Source of the DNA: Desulfoferula mesophila
Lineage (GTDB): Bacteria; Desulfobacterota; Desulfarculia; Desulfarculales; Desulfarculaceae
Length of the DNA: 64,000 nucleotides
Assembly (NCBI RefSeq): GCF_037076455.1
Contig: NZ_AP028679.1
Span: 1,131,501-1,195,500, forward strand
Direction: 5' to 3'
The notes below the pieces were generated by a model. It was not told where the DNA came from, did not search any database, and saw only the letters and a list, made by a program, of their open reading frames with translations. The first letter of the stretch is position 1, and each line of letters starts with the position of its first letter. A program made the position numbers and the translations under genes. Below, one piece after another: positions 41,756-49,889 of the stretch.

Positions 41756-41776
41756 GGCCTCCCGCCAAGGGAGGCC
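41756..41776 (-). terminator. 8-bp hairpin between the ECF operon and the sulfation operon
   Basis: GGCCTCCC and GGGAGGCC pair perfectly around a 5-base loop, 40 bases after the ECF operon's last stop. There is no T tract on either strand, so termination efficiency is uncertain. Confidence 0.45.
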
Positions 41777-41815
41777 AGCAGCTAATCTATCATTTTTATC
41801 AGAGATAGCAAACGC

Positions 41816-42346
41816 TCAGGCGATGAGGCCGGAGCTTTGCAGGCGCTTGATCACCGGCGGCACCAACAGCCCGCCCGCCGCGCCGAAGGCCATGTTCATG
41901 GCCGAGTTGAGCAGCACGTGCTGAATCATCACCGCCGTCTCCATGCCCGCCATGAGGTCGGCCACCGCCAGGAACAGTCCCCTGGTCAGCGCCGCCGCCG
42001 CGCCGCAGACGAAGCAGGCCACGTAGCTGTAGGCCAGGCGCGGGTACAGGGCAAAGCCCAGATCCACGATCAGTCCCAACAGGCCGTAGCGCACGATGAG
42101 CAGCGGGCCGTCCTTGCCCAGGCCCAGGAACATGCACAACAGCCCGGCCACCACCCCGGCCAGGGTGGCCGCCCCGAAACGCCGCACCACCCCGCGGGCC
42201 AGCAGCAGGAAGAACAGGTTGAAGAACATGGAGTGGCCGGTGAGGTGCAAATGCATACGCAGGGCCGCCCGGGCGATGACGATGAAGGTGCCGCAAAAGC
42301 CCAGGTAGAGCCCGTCGCGCAGGCTGAAACGCTGCCAGATCATCAT
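41816..42346 (-). CDS. Membrane protein, candidate ECF transporter S component
   Basis: A 176-residue protein with about five or six hydrophobic segments (YLGFCGTFIVIARAALRM, SMFFNLFFLLLARGVV, AATLAGVVAGLLCMFLGLG, LIVDLGFALYP). Size and topology fit the substrate-binding S subunit of an energy-coupling-factor transporter, and it is coded with the EcfT and fused EcfA genes. I cannot place it in a named S family, so the ligand is unknown. Its ATG overlaps the stop of the TiaS-like gene (ATGA). It is the last gene of the operon. Confidence 0.65.
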   Translation of the reverse strand: MMIWQRFSLRDGLYLGFCGTFIVIARAALRMHLHLTGHSMFFNLFFLLLARGVVRRFGAATLAGVVAGLLCMFLGLGKDGPLLIVRYGLLGLIVDLGFALYPRLAYSYVACFVCGAAAALTRGLFLAVADLMAGMETAVMIQHVLLNSAMNMAFGAAGGLLVPPVIKRLQSSGLIA

Positions 42347-43080
42347 TTTTTGGCGGCCTTTTTCTTCTTTTTGCCCTCGGGTTGCCACACCCCGTCGCGC
42401 TCGACCACCACCAGCACCGGCTTGCCGCGCCTGAGCATGGGCCTGATCCAGTCCAGGGTGTCCACCCGCTCCTCGGGGCCCAGCTCCTGTCCCTGCTCGC
42501 TCACCACCGCCGCGACCGCGGTCCGGGAGATGATCTCCCCCACGCGGAGCACCCCGCCTACCTCGCGGATGCCTGGCAGGTCGATGAAGCGCCCGTCGTC
42601 GGCGGTGTTGCGCAGTCCCACCCCGGACAGGGCCCCGATGATGCCCTGGCCGGTGGGGCCGTGCCGCCAGGTGAACAGGCCCGGCGTCTCGGCCAGGACG
42701 TAGCCCTCCTCCACCTGGAGCACCTGGGTCTGGGCCCGGCGGCCCAACTCGGCCAGGGCGGCGGGCACCGCCCCCTTCGGGGCCAGGCACAGACCGGGGT
42801 TGGCCTCCTCGTGCAGGTTGGCCAGCATGAACTCCTTGGCCGCGGCGAACACCTCCGCAGGCTCGGCCAGGCTCTCGGCCTGAAGGCAGGCGCTGCTGTT
42901 GTGGGAGGTGTAGGGGATGTCCGGGTGCACCAGGAACTGGTGGCGGGTCACGTCGGCCCCGGCGATGAGCCCCCGGGCGGTCAGCTCGGCCGCCAGGTTG
43001 CGCGACAGGCGGCCGGTGCCGATGGTGTGAGGGTTGTCGGTGTCGTCTATGGCGATGAACAGTTTCAACTCAGGTCTCAC
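42343..43080 (-). CDS. TiaS-like (TCKD/DUF1743-type) protein
   Basis: A 245-residue protein with the opening LFIAIDDTDNPHTIGTGRL, then FLVHPDIPYTSHNSSACLQ, resembling the catalytic domain of archaeal tRNA-Ile2 agmatidine synthetase (TiaS). It lacks the extra DNA/RNA-binding domains of that enzyme. The C-terminus is Lys-rich (KKKKKAAKK). Bacteria do not make agmatidine, so the role is unknown; an ATP-using step on a ligand or RNA is possible. GTG 43080 overlaps the EcfT stop (GTGA), placing it inside a transporter operon. Confidence 0.65.
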   Translation of the reverse strand: MRPELKLFIAIDDTDNPHTIGTGRLSRNLAAELTARGLIAGADVTRHQFLVHPDIPYTSHNSSACLQAESLAEPAEVFAAAKEFMLANLHEEANPGLCLAPKGAVPAALAELGRRAQTQVLQVEEGYVLAETPGLFTWRHGPTGQGIIGALSGVGLRNTADDGRFIDLPGIREVGGVLRVGEIISRTAVAAVVSEQGQELGPEERVDTLDWIRPMLRRGKPVLVVVERDGVWQPEGKKKKKAAKK

Positions 43081-43772
43081 TTTCGCGCGGCGCGGGCGGC
43101 GGGTTTGTCCGCGCCGCCCAGGTTCAGTCCCCGGGCTTGGGCCGAGTCGGCGGCCTCGCCGGCGGTTTGCAGGGCCCGCACCATCAGGGGCAACAGGAGG
43201 CAGTTTACCAGATCGGGCCAGTTGCGCGGCTTGGCCAGTTGGCGGGGGCTCAGGGCCGCGCCCCGCATGCGCTGGGTCAGGGCGATCTCGCGAATCTCCC
43301 TGGCGAAAAAGGGCACGAAGCGCAGGCTGGTGAACACCACGAAGGAAATTTGGCGGGGCAGCAGCCAGCCCATCTCCCGGCTCATGCGGCTCATCTGGCT
43401 GGTGCGCAAAACCAGGGCCCCGGGCAAGAAGAACAGCATGATCTTGAGCCCCACCTTGAGCCCCGGCGCGAAGCCCTCCGCGTAGCCGTAGCGCAGCAAA
43501 AACAGCCCCAGCACCAGGGCTATCTGCACCAGCAGCCAGCGGCCGTCGCGCCACAGGGCCCGCCAGCCCAGCCCGGCCAGGAAATATAGCCCCGCGTCCA
43601 GAGCCAGCAGGCCCAGGAGCCACCCCCAGGCCTCCAGGTACACCGCCGCCAGGATCAACAGCAGGGTGAGCAGCAGCTTGAGCCCTCCGTGCAGGCGGTG
43701 CAGGGGGGAGTCGCCCGCCTGATAGGCCCAGGCCGGCTCCGCGAAACCGCCTCCGCGTCTATCCCTGGACAA
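43077..43772 (-). CDS. EcfT/CbiQ-type energy-coupling transmembrane protein
   Basis: Transmembrane scaffold of an ECF importer, 231 residues, with membrane segments at about 30-70, 80-105 and 195-215. The two coupling helices carry the Ala-Arg-Gly-type motifs ALTQRMRGA and AQARGL that contact the ATPases. Start: AGGAGG lies 6 bases before TTG 43772; ATG 43802 is in frame but lacks a site. It overlaps the fused ATPase gene by 14 bases and the TiaS-like gene by 4. Confidence 0.85.
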   Translation of the reverse strand: MSRDRRGGGFAEPAWAYQAGDSPLHRLHGGLKLLLTLLLILAAVYLEAWGWLLGLLALDAGLYFLAGLGWRALWRDGRWLLVQIALVLGLFLLRYGYAEGFAPGLKVGLKIMLFFLPGALVLRTSQMSRMSREMGWLLPRQISFVVFTSLRFVPFFAREIREIALTQRMRGAALSPRQLAKPRNWPDLVNCLLLPLMVRALQTAGEAADSAQARGLNLGGADKPAARAARK

Positions 43773-45108
43773 GGCGGCCCTCCTGGAGCAGCAGGCGCTC
43801 ATGGGCCCACTCGGGCTGCATCAGGGGATCGTGGGAGGCCAGGAGCACCGTGGAGCCGTGCTCGGCGCTCAGGCGGGCCAGCACCCCCAGCAGGTGGCGG
43901 CGCTGGTCCCAGTCCAGCCCGGCCATGGGCTCGTCGCAGAGCAGCAGGCGGGGCCGGGGGGCCAAAACCGCGGCCAGGGCCACCCGGTGCTGCTCGCCCC
44001 AGCTAAGGGTCAGGGGCGGACGCTGGGCCAAATGGGAGGCCTGGCACAGCTCCAGGGCCACCGCTACCCGTTCGTCTACCTCGGCCGGGGGCAGGCCCAT
44101 GCGCCGGGGGGTGAAGGCCACCTCGGCCCACACCGTTTCCTCGAAGAGCTGGCGCTGGGGGTTTTGCATCAGATAAGCCACTTGGCCGAAGATGGTCTCG
44201 GGCCGGGGCGGGCTTTGCCCCACCACCTCCAGACGGCCTTGCTGGGGCCGCAGCATGCCGGTGAGGCAGCGCAGCAGGGAGCTTTTGCCCGCGCCGTTGG
44301 GTCCGAAAAGATGCACCCGGCGTCCGGGGGCCAGGCTCAGGTCCGCGCCGTTTAGCACCGGTCCGTCGCGCCCCTGGAGGGCCAGGCCTTGGGCCAGGGC
44401 CACGGGGGGTCCGCCCACGGCCGGAGGCTCGGGGGGCAGAGGCAAGGGCTGGGGATGGATGGGCGGCTGAGGGCTCACCCCCTGCCAGCGGCCCTTGTCG
44501 TCCAGTTGGCCGTAGCCGTCGGCCAGGGGAGCCAGGGGCTCGGTGTTGTGCTCGCTGATCAGCAGGGCGTGACCGGCCCGCTTGAGCTGCCCCAGGGTAT
44601 CCACCAGGGCCTGACGCCCGCTTTGGTCCAGCTGGGCCATGGGCTCGTCCAACAGCAGCAGGCGGGGCTCCATGGCCAGCACGGCGGCCAGGCACACCCG
44701 CTGCTTTTGCCCGGCGCTGAGCTCCTCCACGTTGCGCCGGGTCAGGGCCGTGAGCCCCACCGCGGCCAGGGCCCGGTCGCGGCGCAGGCGCACCTCCGCC
44801 CGGCTTAGCCCCAGGTTTTGCGGGGCAAAGGCCACCTCGTCGGCCACCGTGGTGCACAGAAGCTGGGTGTCCACGTTTTGCATGACCATGCCCGGCCGGG
44901 GGCCGGCCAACTCCAGGCGTCCGTTCAATTGGCCGTTTTCCAACAGGCCCTGCACCGCCCGGAGCAGGGTGGTCTTGCCGCAGCCCGAGGGCCCGCACAG
45001 GCACAGGCACTCTCCGGCCCCCAGGGAAAAACCCACCCCGGACAGGGCCTCTCGGGCCCCGCCGGGGTAGGTGTAGCTCAGGTTGTCTATGGTCAGAAGG
45101 GCGCTCAT
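43759..45108 (-). CDS. Fused double ATPase of an ECF transporter (EcfA-EcfA')
   Basis: Two ABC domains in one 449-residue chain. The first (about 5-215) has Walker A GPSGCGKTT, signature LSAGQKQR and Walker B LLLLDEPMAQLD. The second (about 240-449) has GPNGAGKSS, LSWGEQHR and LLLCDEPMAGLD. A Pro-rich linker (about 222-236) joins them. It powers uptake through the EcfT protein. The gene lies 33 bases after the TonB-dependent receptor gene, so outer- and inner-membrane steps are probably coexpressed. Confidence 0.92.
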   Translation of the reverse strand: MSALLTIDNLSYTYPGGAREALSGVGFSLGAGECLCLCGPSGCGKTTLLRAVQGLLENGQLNGRLELAGPRPGMVMQNVDTQLLCTTVADEVAFAPQNLGLSRAEVRLRRDRALAAVGLTALTRRNVEELSAGQKQRVCLAAVLAMEPRLLLLDEPMAQLDQSGRQALVDTLGQLKRAGHALLISEHNTEPLAPLADGYGQLDDKGRWQGVSPQPPIHPQPLPLPPEPPAVGGPPVALAQGLALQGRDGPVLNGADLSLAPGRRVHLFGPNGAGKSSLLRCLTGMLRPQQGRLEVVGQSPPRPETIFGQVAYLMQNPQRQLFEETVWAEVAFTPRRMGLPPAEVDERVAVALELCQASHLAQRPPLTLSWGEQHRVALAAVLAPRPRLLLCDEPMAGLDWDQRRHLLGVLARLSAEHGSTVLLASHDPLMQPEWAHERLLLQEGRLVQG

Positions 45109-45141
45109 CGGCTGGTGTTTCGGCCCTCGGCGCCGCGACGG

Positions 45142-47151
45142 CTAGAAGCGGGCCTCCAGGCCGGCGTAGATGATCCTGCCGGGCGCGGGATAGCCGTAGG
45201 ATTCTTCGTAGTCCTGGTCAAAGACGTTGTCCGCTCCCAGATACACGCTGAACATGTTCTTGTAGAAGCTCTGGGCCAGCTTCAGATCCACCACCGCGTA
45301 GTTGCCCAGGGACTCCTGCTGCAGCGGTTCGGTCCGGGAATAGTACACCTGATCCGCGTAGTAGAGCACCCCGGCGTAGACGCTGAAGCCGAAGTCCCAG
45401 AGATATTGCCCCTGGAAGGCCAGCTTGTTGCGGGGCCGGTATTGCAGCTCGTCCTTCTCGCTGCCGCTGGAAAGGTCCTGGCTGTCCATGTAGGTGTAGC
45501 TGAAGGCCAGCCACAGGCCGTCGATGGGGCGGCTCTGCACCGCGAACTCGATGCCCTGGAAGCGGTACTTGTCGTGGTTCTGGAAGACGTCGTCGGTGTC
45601 TTTTTCGATGTAGTCCTGCACCTCGTTGTAAAAGCCGGTGAGGCTGGCCATGGTGTTGTAGGCGAACTGCTGCTCCACCGCCACCTCGAAGTTGTCCGAG
45701 CGTTCGGGCTCCAGGCTGTCGTTGCCGCCGTCCTCCTCGTAGAACTGGCGCAGGGAAGGGAAGCGGATCATGTGGGCGTAGGAGGCCTTGAGGGCGGTGC
45801 CGGTGCTGAAGCCGTAGCGGGCCCCGGCCATGTAGCCGGTGCCGTTGTCGCTGCCGCCGGAGTTCTTGTCCAGCCAGTTCTGGCTGATTCCGAAGGTCAT
45901 GTCCAGGGCGCTCAGGGGGGAGACCTGATACTCCAGAGCGGCGGTGTAGATGTTGAGGTCCTGGTTGTTGCTCACATCGCGCCAGGCGTATTTCTTGGTG
46001 CCGTTGATGCGTTTGTCGCGGGTCTGGCCCGACAGGTCCCATTTGTCCTGCTCGGCGGCCAGCCCCAGGGTCAGGGCGCCCCAGCGCTTGAAGTCGTAGG
46101 CGCTCTGGAAGTTGATGCCGTAGATGTCGGTCTTTTGTTCCAGGTTATAGGTTTTTACGGTGGGGTCGCTCATGGAGTTGTAGTTGGCGTTGTCGTAGCG
46201 CTTGGGGTCTTCCTTTAGGTAGTTGGCGTAGACCCAGGTGCGCATGCTGAAGGGGCTTTCACCCTGGTAGGACAAGGCCGCCTGGCCGTAGGCGCCCACG
46301 ATATTTTCCACCGCGTCGTATTTGGGGCTGTTGGCAAAGGCGTCCTTGTTGTTGTTGATGGTGCTGGGGGGCTGCTGGAAGTTGCCGCCCAGGCCGCCGG
46401 CGGCCACGCCCAGGTTCCAGTCGGGGGCCAGGTTGTACTGCAGGTCGGCGAAGAGGTTGCCGCGCTGCTTTTCGCTGCCCACCCGGGCCCCGTCGCCCTG
46501 CTCGCTGGTGGCCTGGAAGTTGTCGGACACCGGCCAGTTGTTGCGGTCGTTGTAGCTGCCGCTGGCGAAAACGTTGGCCTTTTCGCTGCCGCCGTAGACG
46601 TTGAAGCTGCCCAGGTAGTTGTCGCCCTGGGCCGCCTGGCCCTTGAGCGAGCCGCCCACGCCTTCGCCGCCGGCCTTGGTGATGATGTTGATCACGCCGG
46701 CCAGGCCGCCTTGGCCATAGAGCACCGAGTGGGTGCTGTAGCTTATCTTGATGCGGGCGATGTTCTCGGTGGGGATCATCGAGGGATCGAACTGCCCGTC
46801 AAAGGTGGAGTTGAAGGGCACGCCGTTGAGCAACAGCAGCACGTGGCGCGAACGGAAGCCGCGCATGTCCACCCGGGGCACGCCCTCGGCCCCGGAGCGC
46901 ACCACGATGCCGGGCACCATCTTGAGGGCCTGGTCCAGGGTGGTGGCGTTCATGGCCTCGATCTCGGCGGCGGTGATCTCGCGCACCGTTCCCACCGATT
47001 TGCCCTTGAAGGCGGGGGCTTCCACCACCACCTCGCCCAGGGAGTACTGGCCGGTGGCGGCGGGCTTGTCCTCGGCCCAGGCCGGGGCGGCCAGGGCCAG
47101 GATGCTGCAGGTAATGGCGGTCAATAGACCTGTGTAAACGCGGGAACGCAT
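45142..47151 (-). CDS. TonB-dependent outer-membrane receptor
   Basis: A 669-residue receptor with a signal peptide (1-26), a TonB-box-like stretch near EVVVEAPA, a plug domain (about 40-160, with VPRVDMRGFRSRHVLLLLNG and INIITKAGG) and a 22-strand barrel ending in Phe (LEARF). The BtuB-like plug and the downstream ECF genes suggest uptake of a chelated metal, corrinoid or other cofactor. I found no cobalamin riboswitch upstream, so B12 itself is not supported. A TATGTC palindrome lies about 115 bases upstream. Confidence 0.92.
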   Translation of the reverse strand: MRSRVYTGLLTAITCSILALAAPAWAEDKPAATGQYSLGEVVVEAPAFKGKSVGTVREITAAEIEAMNATTLDQALKMVPGIVVRSGAEGVPRVDMRGFRSRHVLLLLNGVPFNSTFDGQFDPSMIPTENIARIKISYSTHSVLYGQGGLAGVINIITKAGGEGVGGSLKGQAAQGDNYLGSFNVYGGSEKANVFASGSYNDRNNWPVSDNFQATSEQGDGARVGSEKQRGNLFADLQYNLAPDWNLGVAAGGLGGNFQQPPSTINNNKDAFANSPKYDAVENIVGAYGQAALSYQGESPFSMRTWVYANYLKEDPKRYDNANYNSMSDPTVKTYNLEQKTDIYGINFQSAYDFKRWGALTLGLAAEQDKWDLSGQTRDKRINGTKKYAWRDVSNNQDLNIYTAALEYQVSPLSALDMTFGISQNWLDKNSGGSDNGTGYMAGARYGFSTGTALKASYAHMIRFPSLRQFYEEDGGNDSLEPERSDNFEVAVEQQFAYNTMASLTGFYNEVQDYIEKDTDDVFQNHDKYRFQGIEFAVQSRPIDGLWLAFSYTYMDSQDLSSGSEKDELQYRPRNKLAFQGQYLWDFGFSVYAGVLYYADQVYYSRTEPLQQESLGNYAVVDLKLAQSFYKNMFSVYLGADNVFDQDYEESYGYPAPGRIIYAGLEARF

Positions 47152-47265
47152 GGCTGCACGCCTCCTACCTTGATGATGGGCTGGTGGCCCGATTCAAAAT
47201 TGTCGCTTATAGCCCGACCGCCACCAGGAGACCCAAATCCTACGTGACGGATGTCAAATGTGGCA

Positions 47266-47283
47266 TATGTCGGACTGGACATA
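47266..47283 (-). promoter_or_regulatory. TATGTC-N6-GACATA palindrome, candidate operator
   Basis: A perfect 6-bp inverted repeat with a 6-base spacer lies in the space upstream of the TonB receptor gene. It is a plausible repressor site for the receptor/ECF operon. The regulator is unidentified. Confidence 0.4.
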
Positions 47284-47398
47284 CTATGAATGGGTAAGGG
47301 TAGTCAAGCTTTGAGGTTGGCGTCGTGGATAATTCAAGGGATATGAGGCTGGGATCACCAATAGCCCGGGGCTGAACAGGGCATGCATCAAGCGTAAA

Positions 47399-47436
47399 GC
47401 GGCCCAGATCCCGTCGGCTTACGAGATCTGGGCCGC
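47399..47436 (-). terminator. 12-bp hairpin after the DUF362 gene
   Basis: GCGGCCCAGATC and GATCTGGGCCGC pair perfectly around a 14-base loop, starting 8 bases after the DUF362 stop on the minus strand and followed by TTTACG. A likely terminator separating this operon from the TonB receptor operon. Confidence 0.6.
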
Positions 47437-47444
47437 GTGGGCGT

Positions 47445-48515
47445 CTATTGCAACTGCATGGCCTGTTCGGGGCACATCTCCTGGCAGCAGAAACACACGA
47501 TGCACTTGTCCGGGTCCACCTTGGGCAGCTCCTCGTCAAAGGCCAGGGCCGAGGCGGGGCATTGCTCGATGCAAGCCCCGCAACCGGTGCACTTGTCCGG
47601 GTCGGCTTGGGGGCGCAATTGGGTGCGGCTTTCGATGAACTCCTGGATCTGGGTCGAGCGGGTGATGCTCTCGCCGCCCATGGGCGGCAGTTTGAAGTCG
47701 GGTATGGGCTTCAGCTCGCCGATGATCTCGGTGGCCGCCTCGCCGTACTCGCCCAGACCGGCCTTTTGGGCGGTGGCCAAAAAGCGCACCAGGCCTGGGT
47801 CATCCACCCCCATGAGCCGGGCGATGATCCCGTCCAGGGCCACGGCGTTGTCCGAGGCCAGGATCAGGCCCACGTCGCGCAGGTCGGTGGAGGCCGGGCC
47901 GTTGCCCTCCATGCCCACGATGCCGTCCACTATATATAGGTCCGGCACCCTCAGCTTGAACACCTCCACCAACAGATCGTTGAAGCGACCCGGCTCGCCG
48001 GCCAGCTTGTGCAGCCCGGCCTTTTGGGCGCCGGGCAGGATGCCGAAGCTGTTTTTGACGGCCCCGCTCAACACGGTGAGTCCGTGGGTCTTGAACTTGG
48101 GCAGCGAGACGATGACGTCCGCGTCCAGCACCGCCTTGGACACGCTCAGGGTTTCGCGGAAGGCGGGGTTGAAGGGCACTTCGCGCGATTCCGCCCCGAT
48201 GTTCAGATAATGGCCCCGGGAGGCCTCCATGAGGCCGGTGTCGCGGAAGGCCTTTTCGTTGGCCCCATAGGTGAACACGCCGGGGTTGTCGCCCACCACC
48301 AATTCGGCCGGGTTCATGCTCTCCAGCCGGGCCACCACCGCCTCCAGCACCGCCGGGTGGGTGGTTATGGCCTCCTCGGCCTTGGCGGTCCTGAGCACGT
48401 TGGGCTTGACCAAGACCTTCTTGCCCTCGATCTCGAGGGGAAACAGGTCAAAGGCCCGGTTCACGGCTTCCTGGCAGGTGGTGAAATCGGCCGGTTGGAT
48501 CATCACTCTGGACAT
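47445..48515 (-). CDS. DUF362 protein with two 4Fe-4S clusters
   Basis: A 356-residue protein. The DUF362 domain (about 1-285) includes KVLVKPNVL, VGDNPGVFTYG, SLPKFKTHGLTVLSGAVKN and YIVDGIVGMEGNGP. A C-terminal ferredoxin domain follows, with CTGCGACIEQC and CIVCFCCQEMC. AAGGAG lies 5 bases before the ATG. DUF362 proteins are frequent in anaerobes; the biochemical role is not established. It is downstream of the DUF364 and CGGC genes, with a 103-base gap before it. Confidence 0.9.
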   Translation of the reverse strand: MSRVMIQPADFTTCQEAVNRAFDLFPLEIEGKKVLVKPNVLRTAKAEEAITTHPAVLEAVVARLESMNPAELVVGDNPGVFTYGANEKAFRDTGLMEASRGHYLNIGAESREVPFNPAFRETLSVSKAVLDADVIVSLPKFKTHGLTVLSGAVKNSFGILPGAQKAGLHKLAGEPGRFNDLLVEVFKLRVPDLYIVDGIVGMEGNGPASTDLRDVGLILASDNAVALDGIIARLMGVDDPGLVRFLATAQKAGLGEYGEAATEIIGELKPIPDFKLPPMGGESITRSTQIQEFIESRTQLRPQADPDKCTGCGACIEQCPASALAFDEELPKVDPDKCIVCFCCQEMCPEQAMQLQ

Positions 48516-48618
48516 GGGCGCTCCTTCATGGAGAGATTGCCTGGGTTGGCGGCGCACAAGACCGCGTCGGCCTCTATTATAGGCCAACTTGCAAGCAAAC
48601 GCCCAACACCGGCCCGGC

Positions 48619-49395
48619 CTAGGCCAGGCGCAGATTCTTCTTGTCCACCATGGGGCTGAACTGGCGGGTGCCGCCCGCCTCGGCCACCACCTGCAAAAGC
48701 TCCGCGGCGTCGCGCACCACCATCCCGCTGAGCATGGTGACCGGGGTGCCGGCGAACAGCTCGGGGCACAGCGGCGTGCTGGGCCCCAGCAGGACCACCT
48801 CGCGGCAGCCGGCGCAGGCCTGCAGCAGGGGCTCCAGGGTGTGGTTGAGCAGGGTGGTGGCGCTGATGAGGGCAACCTGGCAGTCGGGCAACAGCTCCGC
48901 CGCCCGCTCCTGGGGCAACAGCTCTCCCTGGGGAAGCTCCACCCGCTCGAAGATGACCAGGCGCCGGGCCCGGCGGCGCACCTCGGGCGCCAGGGGGCCG
49001 AAGAACCCCACCATGCCCACCGAGTCCGTGGGCTCCAGGCCCACCTGCTCCAAGACGTCGCCCGCCACGGCCCGGCTGGGGCTGGGGGCCAGGAGGGCGT
49101 TGGCCACGGCCAGGCCCACCGCCGCCTCGATGGGGTCGCGGGAGGCGGCCAGGGCCAGCAGGGCGGCGGTCTCCTGCCCGGCCAGGGGGCGCTTGCCCCC
49201 AAAGGCCGCGCAGCCGCCCTTGGCCTGGTCGCGAAAGGTGTAGGCAACCCCGGCCCGGCCGTCTTCCAACCGGGCGGCGGTGTAGCCCAGGCCCACCACC
49301 ACCTGGGCCACCCGGCCCTGGGCCCGGGGAGCCAAATGCTCCACCAGGCCCCGGAGCAGGTGGCCGGACTCAGACAAAGATGTCCGCCGGGGCAT
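48619..49395 (-). CDS. DUF364/DUF4213-family protein (putative metal chelation)
   Basis: A 258-residue protein. An N-terminal half (DUF4213-like, VVVGLGYTAARL and DPIEAAVGLAVANALLA) precedes a Rossmann-like C-terminal half (SVGMVGFFGPLAP, VALISATTLLNHTLEPLLQ, VVLLGPSTPLCPELF). The DUF364 family is described as putative heavy-metal chelation proteins. ATG 49395 would overlap the CGGC gene by 26 bases; TTG 49377 is an alternative. Likely cotranscribed with the CGGC and DUF362 genes. Confidence 0.82.
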   Translation of the reverse strand: MPRRTSLSESGHLLRGLVEHLAPRAQGRVAQVVVGLGYTAARLEDGRAGVAYTFRDQAKGGCAAFGGKRPLAGQETAALLALAASRDPIEAAVGLAVANALLAPSPSRAVAGDVLEQVGLEPTDSVGMVGFFGPLAPEVRRRARRLVIFERVELPQGELLPQERAAELLPDCQVALISATTLLNHTLEPLLQACAGCREVVLLGPSTPLCPELFAGTPVTMLSGMVVRDAAELLQVVAEAGGTRQFSPMVDKKNLRLA

Positions 49396-49735
49396 AGGGA
49401 TGGGTGCCTTCGATCACCTCGATGCCGCTCTTGGCCTTGATCTTGGTGATGATGTCATCGGCGTGGGGGCAATGATCGCTCAGACAGGGGCCGATGTGGA
49501 TCTTGGTGGGCTTTTCCTCCATGGGCGCGTTCCACAGCTTGACCTGGGCCAGGCGGGTGACGATGGCCGCGCCGGGGCAGTCGCCGCAACTGAGCAGCCC
49601 CATGATCTGGGCCTCGCCTTCGGGATAGCGGGCGAACTCGCCGACGCGGCGGTTGAAGGCCACCAGACAGCGTGAACATCCGATGCAAACATCGTCCATG
49701 GCCTTTTTACAGCCGACAATCAAAATCTTTTCCAT
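49370..49735 (-). CDS. CGGC-domain metal-binding protein
   Basis: A 121-residue protein of the CGGC domain family. Cysteines occur in IVGCKKAMDDVCIGCSRCL, LSCGDCPG and GPCLSDHCPHAD, together with His residues suited to bind a metal or cluster. The SCGDCPGA element is the family hallmark (normally CGGC). It heads an operon with the DUF364 and DUF362 genes, a combination that suggests metal handling. The biochemical function is unknown. Confidence 0.88.
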   Translation of the reverse strand: MEKILIVGCKKAMDDVCIGCSRCLVAFNRRVGEFARYPEGEAQIMGLLSCGDCPGAAIVTRLAQVKLWNAPMEEKPTKIHIGPCLSDHCPHADDIITKIKAKSGIEVIEGTHPYAPADIFV

Positions 49736-49889
49736 GTGTTACCTCTCGATACCAATGACGGCGCCCGCATTCGGGGTGAGCGCCGGTTTTTAAAGCTCTA
49801 AATGTTATACATGATTTAGGTGATTAGCGACAGCTTGCAAGGCCAGACGGGAAGTGGCGATATTCAAAATTAATTCGGCTTGTGCGGAT

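Noticed and set aside
47152-47398. Cobalamin riboswitch upstream of the TonB receptor gene
   Set aside because: No B12-box-like GCCACTG with the matching upstream elements is found on the minus strand.
48516-49247. A 600-residue version of the DUF362 protein
   Set aside because: The extra part is Pro/Trp/Arg-rich shadow sequence over the DUF364 gene; ATG 48515 has a good ribosome site.
49759-49791. A plus-strand terminator (CGGCGC/GCGCCG followed by TTTTT)
   Set aside because: No plus-strand gene ends nearby; it is more likely incidental or a leader structure of the minus-strand CGGC gene.
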